This document shows, piece by piece, positions 36,191-47,360 of a DNA stretch of 64,000 nucleotides. The notes under the pieces were generated by a model that was not told the origin of the DNA, made no database searches, and saw only the letters and a list, made by a program, of their open reading frames with translations. Every line of letters begins with the position of its first letter. Position 1 is the first letter of the stretch. This DNA comes from Codonopsis lanceolata (lineage: Eukaryota; Streptophyta; Magnoliopsida; Asterales; Campanulaceae): assembly GCA_013146195.2 (NCBI GenBank), contig CM028383.1:19615642-19679641 (forward strand). Reading direction: 5' to 3'. Made by a program: the position numbers and the translations under genes.

Positions 36191-37398
36191 TGATCGATGT
36201 TTTATTTTAATATTTTTCCTTGCAAGTGGACAAGACTATTATAGAATAGTTTTGGGAAGCAAGGGTCGAACCACAGAGATTTGGATTTGATTATAGTAAA
36301 TTTAACTAAACTATTAAAATAAAACAATTAATAACTAATGAGTTTTTTTTGGTTTTATATATTAAATTAACTAGAAAGCAATAAAATAATCTAACTAACA
36401 AAACATATAAATATGAGATAAATCAAAGATTTGTAAATTGACTAGGAATTAGGATTCACTTGTATCTATTCTATTGTTTAATTCAAAATAATTATCATTC
36501 AATTTCTTGGGTTCGTTCACAAAAGATAGATATAGGCGTTGAACAATTGGTTCAGCCTCCATCCCATAAAATTCATCCATTCTATATCCTAAGCACAAGA
36601 ACATATAATCTATCTGTCACCTAGATTATGATCTATCTGTCACCTAGATCATGTATGAACCTGGTCCTAACTTATCACTCTCGTGCATCGATAGGTCTAA
36701 TTTATTGTGATGGTGAGCCAGTGTACGACATATGCACATTGGTCATGCAGTTATCTACACCTCTAGGCCTTTATTATTTGCGATTACATTCATTTGTTCA
36801 AAGTGAAATAATAGAGGGATTGATAATCACCACAATCAACAAGAATTAAATGAATAAGAATTAATATAAAACAATATATTTGATACAAGTTACCTCCAAT
36901 TCCTAGATTATGGAGTTAGTTCTCCATAATTGAGAGTACAAAACCTTGAACCATTCTTGGAGAATTTTTCTTCATAGACAAAGAAAAATAATACATAACT
37001 TCTCTCTCCCCTTTTTTCCTAACTAAAGAGGTCTATTTATACCTAATTAATCATATAACACGGAGGAAAAGGAGATACAATATAATTAAAACACTAAAAA
37101 GAATTAAACTAGGACTTTCACGTTTCCCAAGGTAATTAGAACACATAAAGTGGGCGGCTGAAATTTTGCTGGAAATTCTGAATTTTCAACTTTTACACTT
37201 CAAGTTTTCAGCTTTTGCAGTTTGGTCCCTGAAGTTCTTCAATTCAGCAAAAAGTGTCTATATTTTGCACAATTATTCCAAAAGTCCCTGAAACTATAAA
37301 ATAACACTAAAACACATATTAGACAACAAAAACCTCGAGAAATAGCATAATTTAAGCCGGAATAATACCCAATAACTGCGTATAAAATACAGTTATCA
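36191..37398 (-). mobile_element. 3' LTR of element G
   Basis: 1208 bp, TG...CA on the plus strand (TGATCGATG to CAGTTATCA), or TGATAACTG to ATCGATCA on the minus strand. The 73-codon frame at 36628-36849 recurs in the other LTR and is a chance frame. Confidence 0.93.
37372..37396. promoter_or_regulatory. Terminal hairpin of LTR G
   Basis: A perfect 7-bp stem, ATAACTG (37372-37378) with CAGTTAT (37390-37396), and an 11-base loop. In the 5' LTR the matching stem (43852-43858 with 43870-43876) has one mismatch, CAGGTAT. Confidence 0.7.
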
Positions 37399-40300
37399 AA
37401 TACCCCCAAACTTAGACTTTTGCTCGTCCTCGAGTAAAACAAAACATATAAATACAAAACTAAACTAAATTAAAAATTAAACTAAACTAAATTAAAGCAA
37501 GTAAAATATTTTTTTCTTTCACAAGTCAAAAGCTTCGGCATGGTACCACATAATGCCTCAAGCAATGATAAATAACAACACATAGCCACAAGTCTAGGCT
37601 TTCACTCAATCATCATCAATATCACTTGTACATCTCCGTGTGTGTGTGTGAACCATTAATTGACTATCTCCAAACTTAGAAGGTTTTATCAAGCTAAGCA
37701 CAACATTCATTCCCAAAATATTTCAATAAAAACATGTGCATCACAAAACATGTACATACCATCAATACCCGGTTAACAACACGAAGAGAGATCTTGATAG
37801 AATTCAAATGCTTATACACCCATCCCATGCACTAACTATGTATGAAATACAATGATCTCAAGTCCCAATTACTTATAATAGCTGAGATTATGCAAATACG
37901 GTGAGCTATATGAAGATGTGTATATAATTCAAAACATGGGTCAAATCAACAATGCTTCCAAACCATGTCAACTAACACAAACAAATGTGGCAACTAGATC
38001 AATAGGACTTTATTAAGCTTGTAATGTAAGGCCAAGGTGAGGGGTAACAATAAAAGGGATAAGAAATTTCAAAATGAGAGAGTAAGAATATTTCCCTTTT
38101 TCCCATACAAAGCACTCACTTTCCTTCAACAACCCCCAAACTTGGATTTTTTGGTTGTAGAAGGTATCATCATCATCATAAAAGATTTTCTTCCCAATGA
38201 TCCTTTTCTTTGCTTTCTTTCGCATTTTTTTTCCTTATTTTTTTCTTCTTCTTTTTTTCTTTTGAAGGGCATGTGCAATTTTTGATTTTCGCACCCTTTT
38301 CATTTATTTTTTTTCATATATGCAAATTTTTTTTCAATACAAGAACTCATTGGTGCTATTTTTGAACTGCATCAATCATCATGTAGACAACATTCCCAAC
38401 CCAATCCTACTCTCTCAAAGGGTAGGCAAAAGTGTATAAGCTTTAGGGTTAAGTTAATGTGGGTAAAGAAACGATGTCGAATGGGGGTCGATGTGTGCTT
38501 AGCACACGCCATTCTTTTTAATAAAGCTCAAAGGGGACACTAGGGATTAATATATAATAGGGATGGTGAGATAATAAATAGGCTCAAACGTTCCAAAGAT
38601 GGCCTAAATCATATCCTAACTGCCACAATGCTCATGCTTCGTTTTCACAGAAATTCAACAAAGTTTCAAATCATTCCCTAACTCGAAGTTTTAAAAACGA
38701 GCTCCACAAGTATTTCACATAAGCTTTCGCTAGAAAAGAGGTAGGGAAAATCAAGACTTAAATGCACTCACGGTTCGAAAGTGTGCTTGAGATATATTAG
38801 CAAAAGAAGTCTAACAAATCTAACTTAGCATGCAATCAACCCTAAGTTGCAAATATAATGCAACAATCGTGTAATGACAAAAAATGTTCATGACCACAAA
38901 TGTTCAACCACAAAAATAGCAAGGTCCAAAGGAATGCAAATGTGCACTATAAACTCAATAAAAATATCCAAATTCTTTAATAAATCAAGTCATGATATTT
39001 TTGTGCTAAAATTTTTTGAGATATAAAGTTCCATCAACTAGACCAAGCTAAGGCTCGCAGACAAGTTTACATGCATCGCTATTAACAAACATGTTATCAT
39101 TGGCGGAAGTAACCACACCAAAATCAAAGACTCGGAAAATTTTTAAAATTTTCTAAAATTTTTTTTTTGAAAATTTTCATTTTTTTTAATTAAAAAACAC
39201 TAACTACTAAAAACATCAAAAAGAAAATAAAAACCAAATTAACTAAAAACAGGTAAAACGGCTCTTCTAAAAAAATATATATCATCATTTAGGCACAAGG
39301 CAATTCACACCCCCAAACTTAAATTTCACATTGTCCCCAATGTGAATCAAATATAAAACAAGGGGAGACAAAATTGCCATAACATTGGGTTTACACAATA
39401 GTCAACACCAACTTAGATCACAAAAAAAAATTATCCAACTGAAATTTTCTAAATGGGCATCAAGAAACTATTCTTCCAACTGACTTAAACAATTTCTTAA
39501 TCAAAGTTTAATTTCCCAATATTAAATTTCTAGAACAAATCCTCAACCACAATGCAATTCGACAATGTCACCACTTGATACAAGTATAACCAGAATATAT
39601 TTATCGACATAATTCCAGCTTAAAATTATCCAATTGCAAAAACATAATACTTTGACGAATAGTTGGACTGAAACATAATTCGAAAGGAACGCATATTTCC
39701 GACTAATTATAAAACAATTATATTCCAAGTCGAAAATATCATCTCCCAATTCAAGCTGTTGCATTTGAAATCGCATGGATGTACGGGAATCGAAAAATTA
39801 AATTTGCACCCAAGCCGATAGCAACACTTTTCAAATTTATCACAACCAAAGAGAGATATAACATCAATTTCTTTCTCCATGCCATCTCGAATCCAAAAGA
39901 AATTTACAGAAATTTACTTTAAGCAACAATTCCCCATAGTAAGATATAAACACAAAACCACCCTTAATTTAACTAAGAAGGGCCTATCATGACACCAACA
40001 TCAAATTACCAACAGGGGACCCAGATTCTTCGGAAAATTAATTATTAGACTATCTCTACCCAATAATTCACACAAGAAAATTGCAACATTTAAATCTGGG
40101 AATTGCCTTGGGATGGCAATTGGGGAAGAGAGATGGGAGGTACAACTGGGTTGCTTGGCAAAGGAGATGGCAGGTTTGGCGAGGGTGTTTATAAATCAAC
40201 TGGAAGGGATGGCTGAGTTTAATTGGAAGACACCGGCTAGGCTGTGGAAGAAGAGCATAGACCGAGGGATGTCGGGTTTTATATAGGGGCGGCGGCTGGG

Positions 40301-41195
40301 ACGGAGAATGAAGCCGGAGAGAGAGGAGGATCGAGATCGCTGATGTGAGGCCGTAATCAGCTTCTTGCCATGAACCGAGGATGGCGGTGATCCGGGGTTG
40401 GTGATTTGAACGGAGGGATTCGGTGATGGATGCGGCAGGCGACTAGTTCGCCAAAGAAGATGAAGGAGAAGGTTGGATGGCTGGCCTGCTTGGACGGAGA
40501 GAGAGGGATGAAGACGGAGGTTGGGGATTCGCCGAGAAGAAGATCCGCGGCTGGATTGATGGAGATCGGGATCGCTTGGGTTGTGATGGGGGAGAAAGGA
40601 GATGGGCAGGGAGTGAGGGGAAATTCGCCGATTGGGTTATGGGGGTATCGGTGAGAGATGAGAGAGAGATGGGAGAAGAGAGAGAAAGGAGAGAAAAGTA
40701 TGTAGCCGCCTTTTTCCCTTTTCTTTTCTTTTTTTTTCTTTTTTTTTAAATTGAAATAAACCATACAACTCCTTCCTTCCAGGCTTCCAGCACCCACTTT
40801 CTGTGCACCTTGCGATCCCAAGGTCAAAGGGGCCTTGCGACCGCAAGGTAGTTTCATTTAAGCCCCTGAACTTTTATTATTTCTTGTTTCAGCTGTAAAT
40901 TGTTTTATTATTTCCAGTTAAATCCATAAATTAATTTTTTTTTTTGAGCAACCTTCAACCTGTTTTAAACTGAAACAAAAATTCTACAAGAACTAAAAAT
41001 AAAATTAGTGCATATAAATACATAAAAATAAAATCTTTTTGTGAGGGTGACACTATTAACACTCTCCTATAAACCCACAAACTCAGGAAGACTCTAACGA
41101 GTGACTCGAAAAGCAACAATATAAATACAAAGAGATAAGGGTTAGAAATTGTTCTAAGTTATAGTCGTTAGCTTGACTTAAATCCTTTCTTTTCG
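37399..41195 (-). mobile_element. Non-coding interior of element G
   Basis: It lies between the ORF stop and the 3' LTR. On the minus strand it ends with AAGTTTGGGGGTATT (37399-37413), the polypurine tract. About 37400-38520 is shared with element F. A GC-rich block (40100-40860) includes CCTTGCGACCGCAAGG near 40832 and gives overlapping Ser/Pro- or Gly/Arg-rich frames on both strands, which I read as non-coding. Several A/T homopolymer runs (38220-38340, 39150-39200) are present. Confidence 0.7.
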
Positions 41196-42500
41196 CTAAG
41201 AAGGCATCGCCGGATCACTTAGGAATGCACACATTTTTGGTCCATAAAATCCACCACTCATGTAATGTCTTAATTTTAGTCCATTGAAGCCAAATACTTC
41301 CTTGGCGAAATTTTCTTTACTTGATGGCCATTTAATTGATTTGGGGACGGGAAGTTTCACACCTAAATCTTCCAATGTGATCCTATCCGGAATTTCCTCC
41401 ACTTTTTCATCAACACAACACTGCTCATGCATCTCTAAAATAGGTTCTTGATTCTCTTCAAGAAAATATGAAGAAGGCGTCCCTAACTCCACATAAGTGT
41501 CTAGCGGAGAATCAATTGGAGGGCAATTTTCAATGTCAATCTCCGAAATTTCTTCGGGTTCTTGAGAACAATGAGGTGGTACGTCATTTTGTGGAAAATT
41601 TTGAGATTCTAAAATCAACTCATCATCTTTTTCAATCGGCTCATCTATTACTTCCAATTCTTTTTCCTCAATATTTGTTTTTCTTTTATCAATTTCTATA
41701 TTACATTCCCCCTTAGAGACTTCCATGGGTATCTCATCATCTTTAGGAATCAACTCTTTCTCTCGCACTTCTAGTTCTACTTTTTCATCTTTTTCTTGAT
41801 TATTTTCACTTTTATCTTTTTCAATTTCTTTATCAGAATTATCTACTTTATCATGCATATCAGAAGGTTGAATATGATTGCTTACCTCTTCTCTTTCTTC
41901 GTTAGCTTTTGCAAGTATCTCCTTTAAATTTTCTATCTCTTCTAGCAAATATTTCATAAGGGCAGCTTGACTTTTGCTTGCTTCTTCTAACTTTGGAACT
42001 TCTTCATCTAAAGGTGTTGGGTCATTTACTTGATATTGTTTCTTTAGCTCATTTAAGTACCCATTTTCGAATTTTGCCAAAAACTTAGAGTTTTGTTCTA
42101 GTTCTTGTTTTTTAAGGTAAGATGAATAAGAATATGGTTCATTAACAATTGAAGCTTTCTGGATTGCATATTGGGTTTTGCGAGTTTTAATTAGTTCTTC
42201 CATATATGCAATATCTTCTGACACACTGGGATCACTAGGCGAAGAAAAAGAGGGTTGATGACAATAAGAAGGTGATTCATTATTATAATTATGCGAGGAG
42301 AATGATGATTGATGACAATAAGAAGGAGGCTCATTATAATTATTATGATATGATGAAAAAGATGGTTGATTGTGATAATCACGTTCATAGCTATTAGGAA
42401 AAGATGGTTGATTTATTCTAGCATTTTGGTAGGCATATTCATTTGTGGCTCTCATAGGTGCGTAATTTTTCATACCCCAATGATAATTATTGTACGCCAT
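41196..42500 (-). CDS. 434-aa ORF of element G, function unknown
   Basis: This is the only long intact frame in the window. It starts with MAYNNYHWGMKNY at 42500, about 145 bp inside the PBS, where gag would be expected. Residues 1-90 are rich in Tyr, Asn, Ser and His with repeats built on a PSYCHQ then SFSS pattern (near 59-67 and 77-87) and earlier NQPSFSS units. Residues 95-205 are predicted coiled coil (EELIKTRKTQ, then KYLLEEIENLKEILAKANEE). Residues 205-330 are Glu/Lys-rich and probably disordered. Residues 375-434 form a more ordered tail with LEDLGVKLPVPKSIKWP and FGFNGLKLRHYMSGGFYGP. No zinc knuckle, protease or RT motif is visible. It may be a divergent Gag-like particle or RNA-binding protein, or an accessory protein; this is inference. 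Lack of stops fits the youth of the element and possibly selection. Confidence 0.75.
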   Translation of the reverse strand: MAYNNYHWGMKNYAPMRATNEYAYQNARINQPSFPNSYERDYHNQPSFSSYHNNYNEPPSYCHQSSFSSHNYNNESPSYCHQPSFSSPSDPSVSEDIAYMEELIKTRKTQYAIQKASIVNEPYSYSSYLKKQELEQNSKFLAKFENGYLNELKKQYQVNDPTPLDEEVPKLEEASKSQAALMKYLLEEIENLKEILAKANEEREEVSNHIQPSDMHDKVDNSDKEIEKDKSENNQEKDEKVELEVREKELIPKDDEIPMEVSKGECNIEIDKRKTNIEEKELEVIDEPIEKDDELILESQNFPQNDVPPHCSQEPEEISEIDIENCPPIDSPLDTYVELGTPSSYFLEENQEPILEMHEQCCVDEKVEEIPDRITLEDLGVKLPVPKSIKWPSSKENFAKEVFGFNGLKLRHYMSGGFYGPKMCAFLSDPAMPS

Positions 42501-42644
42501 TTTTTTGATAATTTTTTAAATAATTTGTTTATTTATATTTTTTTGTAATTTTCGGAATTAATTAATTTTTTTTTGAAATTTTTTTAAATAAAAAAAACGA
42601 AAATAACAAAAGAAAAGCTAAATTAACTAAATCAAAATAACAAA

Positions 42645-42662
42645 TCCCCGGCAACGGCGCCA
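42645..42662 (-). promoter_or_regulatory. Primer-binding site of element G (tRNA-Asp)
   Basis: The minus strand reads TGGCGCCGTTGCCGGGGA, an 18-base match to the 3' end of plant tRNA-Asp including the CCA complement, six bases inside the LTR. This primer is typical of Athila-type gypsy elements. Confidence 0.93.
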
Positions 42663-42668
42663 AAAACT

Positions 42669-43878
42669 TGATCGATGTTTTATTTTAATCTTTTTCCTTG
42701 CAAGTGGACAAGACTATTATAGAATAGTTTTGGGAAGCAAGGGTCGAACCACAGAGATTTGGATTTGATTATAGTAAATTTAACTAAACTATTAAAATAA
42801 AACAATTAATAACTAATGAGTTTTTTTGGTTTTATATATTAAATTAACTAGAAAGCAATAAAATAATCTAACTAACAAAACATATAAATATGAGATAAAT
42901 CAAAGATTTGTAAATTGACTAGGAATTAGGATTCACTTGTATCTATTCTATTGTTTAATTCAAAATAATAATCATTCAATTTCTTGGGTTCGTTCACAAA
43001 AGATAGATATAGACTGTTGAACAATTGGTTCAGCCTCCATCCCCGCAAAATTCATCCATTCTATATCCTAAGCACAAGAACATATAATCTATTTGTCACC
43101 TAGATTATGATCTATCTGTCACCTAGATCATGTATGAATCTGGTCCTAACTTATCACTCTCGTGCATCGATAGGTCCAATTTATTGTGATGGTGAGCCAG
43201 TGTACGACATATGCACATTGGTCATGCAGTTATCCGCACCTCTAGGCCTTTATTATTTGCGATTACATTCATTTGCTCAAAGCGAAATAATAGAGGGATT
43301 GATAATCACCACAATCAACAAGAATTAAATGAATAAGAATTAATATAAAACAATATATTTGATACAAGTTACCTCCAATTCCTATATTATGGAGTTAGTT
43401 CTCCATAATTGAGAGTGCAAAACCTTGAACCATTCTTGGAGAATTTTTCTTCATAGACAAAGAAAAATAATACATAACTTCTCTCTCCCTTTTTTTTCCT
43501 AACTAAAGAGGTCTATTTATACCTAATTAATCATATAACAAGGAGGAAAAGGAGATACAATATAATTAAAACACTAAAAAAAATTAAACTAGGACTTTCA
43601 CGCTTCCCAAAGTAATTAGAACACATAAAGTGGGCGGCTGAAATTTTACTGGAAATTCTGAATTTTCATCTTTTACACTTCAAGTTTTCAGCTTTTGCAG
43701 TTTGGTCCCTGAAGTTCTTCAATTCAGCAAAAAGTGTCTATATTTTGCACAATTATTCCAAAAGTCCCTGAAACTATAAAATAACACTAAAACACATATT
43801 AGACAACAAAAACCTCGAGAAATAGCATAATTTAAGCCGGAATAATACCCAATAACTGCGTATAAAATACAGGTATCA
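42669..43878 (-). mobile_element. 5' LTR of element G
   Basis: 1210 bp, nearly identical to 36191-37398, bounded by the PBS on the inner side and the TSD GTGAG (43879-43883) on the outer side. Confidence 0.93.
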
Positions 43879-43883
43879 GTGAG

Positions 43884-44291
43884 CTAGCATTCTTCGTCCT
43901 ATACTCTTTCTATATCCTCTTTCTGTAGTTTAAACAGCGGCTCACACATGGAGGTCAACTGTCTGATGAACTGACATATATGATGTAATCGTCCAAGGAA
44001 ACCTTTGAGTTCGCTTGGAATTATTGGTTGTGGCATGTCTATGATGACTTTGACCTTTGCAGGTTCTATTTCAATCACATGCTTGGTTACCATGAATGCT
44101 AGTAATTTTCCTTTGGTGACCCCAAAGGTGCATTTGGCTGGATTGAGCTTCATCCGGCGCTTTCGCGGTCTTTCAAAGAACTTGCGAAGATCTCTAATAT
44201 GGGCACCGTCTGTATCGTTTGAGTGAATGATCAAGTCATCCATGTATACCTCAATCTCTTTGTGTATCATGTCATGGAATAGGGTGGTAGC
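43884..44291 (-). pseudogene. Element T reverse transcriptase fragment
   Basis: The T-derived part of the frame begins at 44291 with ATTLFHDMIHKEIEVYMDDL. The catalytic YMDD is at 44235-44246. Next come KLNPAKCTFGVTKGKLLAFM and SELKGFLGRLHHICQFIRQL, the thumb and connection of a Tat/Ogre-type RT. It copies RNA into cDNA in intact elements. The fingers half is cut off exactly at 44291 by the 5' LTR of element E, and the downstream half is separated by element G. The open frame reading past 44291 to 44402 is LTR sequence and not part of RT. Confidence 0.9.
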
Positions 44292-46977
44292 TGTAAGATC
44301 CCGATTTCCGGTTAGCTTGAATTGCGTGCAATGCTCGCATTTCTTCTTTGGTTGATTGCTCGTTTGGTTTTTGAGAGAGTCTAAATGTGTATGAGAGATC
44401 ACATTAAGACTAAAACACTTTTAATTAATGTCATATTGTTGTTGACTTGCTAAAGTCAAGAGTCGTGACCCGACGATAGTCGAAATGCGACGCGATTGAG
44501 AGTTTATTCGGGTTTTGTGTTCTTGACCTCGATTTGGTCCCAGATCTTTACATGATGATTAAATAACATGTTTAGATGCATTAGACATCTATTTGGATGC
44601 ATTCCTCAAGTCTCGTGAAGTTTTGACGCTTCGAGGATAGCAATTCTCCTTATCGCGTAGTTTGAGATTAAGCCGGGTGATCGTCTCTCCCTTCGAGAGT
44701 CCTTCTCTCCTATCTGTTGTTCATCATCTGAGAGGCATTCAGGCCTATTTTTTAGCCCTTTTAGGTTTTTACAATCATGGGTTGTTGCCCGTCGGTTTGT
44801 GGTTTCATTCGACGTTTCATTAGCGAGATGTCGCGCCTTGCGTCGGTTTTGCTCCGGGTTGTCTCGGGTGTTGTTTATGGGGATTTAGACCCACTTTGAG
44901 GGTGGTTTGAGACTTTTTGTGATTAGTTAAGAGTATGAGAACATTAAGGGTTGAATTATAGGCCGTTTCGAAGCTTTACGGCTTGCGGTTGCGTGCGGGA
45001 AGGACCACAAACGAGCGAAGGAAGCAGAAAATTGGAAATGGCTGGAAATTGGTCAAAGCGCTCGCATGGAAGAGGAACCATGCGACCGCATCCTAGCTAT
45101 GCCCTGTTACGGGAATTTTTGATGGTTTTGCCAAGTTGTCCAAACTATCCCCACCCAAACCCATCCTAAACTAATCCTAAACCCTCCTAACTAACCTAAG
45201 ACATGTCCTAACCATCTATTGGTGTTTTAGATGTGGATTAGTGTGGCTAATTAGAGAGAAACATTCTCATTAATCTAACCTACACTCACTTTCTTTCTAT
45301 CATATATAAGCCACAAAACACCACTTAAACCTCCCATTTTCTACCTACACTCCACAAAAACGTGGGAGACACCTTAGAGAGCTTGAGAGAGGACATTTCT
45401 AGGGTTCTTAAGGGTTCAATCTTGGAGGCCATAGCTTGGGACCTTCTTCCCCCAATCTACACCATAGTTTTGAAGAGGAGGTCAAGGAGAACAACACTCC
45501 CACCAAGAATTTCGGGATTGTGGCTTGAGAGGGTTGAACAAAGGTAAGTTTCTACCCCTATTTCTTCTTCTTTTGGCTCCATTGACCCTAGGGAAATAAA
45601 TCATTCTTGCTATGTGAGGTCAATGGATGCAATTTCTAGGGTTGCTAGAGATGCCATGAACCCTAGGTTTTCAAATGTGGATATAGTTTGGATGAACCTA
45701 TGTGAGACCATGATTTATATGAAATTCATGTGTTAAATGGTCTATTAAGCTTGGCTATGTGAATTATTCATGGGTATTGAGTTTGATTGATAGAGATACT
45801 TGGAAGGGGATTTTTGCCCTAAATGTGTTTTGGCTTATTAACATGTTGGTAAACATGATTATTATGCTAGATATGTCTAGTAGAATATATTGGACAATGT
45901 TGTATGACTAAATCACAATTTGGAGGATATGATTGGTAAGGTGAACCAAATGAAGTTATGCACAAATTGACAAGTTTGTTCTATGATTCCTTGGTAAGTG
46001 TTTTGTTGGGTTTATGTGAGTTAAACGAACTTGGGAAGATGGCTATTGACGTTAGTTTTGAACATAGGGGGGTATTGAGACCCATGGCTTCTATGCCCTA
46101 AATTTTAGAAAGGGTAGATTGGACTCAACGGAGTCACTATAAGTTCTATAATGTGCTAAACGAACTTGGGTTGAAATCCTACGACGATTGGATTTTGTTT
46201 GATTAATGTTGAGAAATGCATAGTCTCCAAACTTTATATGGAATTATAATTATGATGGCTTTTTGGATTTTTAGTCTTGGGAATTAAGCCCGAATGACTA
46301 TTGGGATGTGGTTGTAAACTTTAATGAATCATTACGGTGTGGATTTATAAAACACATAAGGAATGAAATGTGTTAGTAAGACTCAACGGAGTCGTCATAA
46401 GGCTAATAAAATGATAAAGAGCCTTGGGTTGAAACCCTACAATGTTTGGGTTTGTTTGGGTATGTTTGTGCACACCGGGTTTTTGGTTTGTGTCCAATGG
46501 AGACACTCATGGTATAGAGACTTATTAGAAATATATCTTGAGCATGCTTGTTAGAGCATGGGACAATAGAGACCTACGTATGGTCACGGGTATATTAAGT
46601 GAAGAATAAGAAAGAATTCTCTCCTTAGGGATTTTGGGTTGCGTGTATACGAAATCACTTGTGAGAAAATGACTACGGAGTAGTCATGTTGTTTTTGTGT
46701 ATGGAATTGGTGATGTCGATCATGTATGACGATTAGGACTATGATTGAGTCCGGTGTACTTAAAATAAAGACTGAAATAATAAGTCTTGAATTGTTGATA
46801 TTTTGAGACTAACGTAGTAGTCTTTGGTTTGATTTGAGTTGAGGATTATGGTAGACCTCACATTATGTTTTATTAAGTTTGTATGCTATACTTGACTTGG
46901 TTGATGACATGAGGAATAATGAGTACCTCAATATGTAGTTTTTAAACTAAACTTATAAGTTAGTTAAACACATTGGT

Positions 46978-47209
46978 TATATGCAAATATATGCATTGTT
47001 CTTGATACTTGGTAGAGCATTATGTCCTACTTGATTATATGCAAATATGTGCATGGATTATGGAATTTCATGGAGCATTATGCCCTATTTGTTTATATGC
47101 AAATATATGCATGGTTTATGAGATTTCGTAGAACATTATGTCCTACGTGGTTATATGCAATTATGTGCATGGTTTATGAGTTGTTGTAGAGCATTATGTC
47201 CTACATGAT
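46978..47209. repeat. Four-copy tandem repeat of about 58 bp in LTR E
   Basis: Units begin TTATATGCAA(A/T)TAT and end with AGAGCATTATGTCCTAC; starts are near 46978, 47035, 47093 and 47151. Units differ by scattered substitutions. Confidence 0.88.
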
Positions 47210-47324
47210 TTAATGAGCCCGATAATAATGAATTTGGTCTCATTGGTTTATGCAAGTAAATATCTACTTGATCGTTTGGTTTAAAGTCCAGCTGGCGGGT
47301 TTGGTTGTTGTGTCGGCAATGGGA

Positions 47325-47360
47325 CGATTCATAGTCTTTGGGAACAATCGCTATGAATCG
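47325..47360 (+). promoter_or_regulatory. Perfect 10-bp hairpin in LTR E
   Basis: CGATTCATAG (47325-47334) pairs with CTATGAATCG (47351-47360) across a 16-base loop. It sits about 35 bp after GTCCAGCTGGCG, the same position as a different hairpin in LTR D (50585-50604). Confidence 0.75.

Larger units (their letters stand above)
36191..43878 (-). mobile_element. Element G: complete non-autonomous LTR retrotransposon, 7688 bp
   Basis: Two direct LTRs (36191-37398 and 42669-43878) are flanked by a perfect 5-bp duplication GTGAG (36186-36190 and 43879-43883). A tRNA-Asp PBS lies inside the right LTR and a polypurine tract inside the left LTR, so transcription is on the minus strand. The interior encodes a single 434-residue ORF and no protease, RT or integrase. 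By eye the LTRs differ at about 25 positions in 1.2 kb (about 98% identical), so the insertion is young. It splits the Tat/Ogre Pol of element T. Any movement must rely on proteins of another element. Confidence 0.95.

Noticed and set aside
36628..36849. 73-codon frame repeated at 43107-43328
   Set aside because: It repeats because it lies in the two LTRs of G; no promoter or domain evidence makes it a gene.
40357..40857. 166-codon minus-strand frame and overlapping plus-strand frames in element G
   Set aside because: The GC-rich block gives open frames on both strands with low-complexity composition and no motif; it is in the non-coding part of G.
42645..42662. Possible tRNA-Asp gene
   Set aside because: Only the last 18 bases of the tRNA are matched; it is a primer-binding site.
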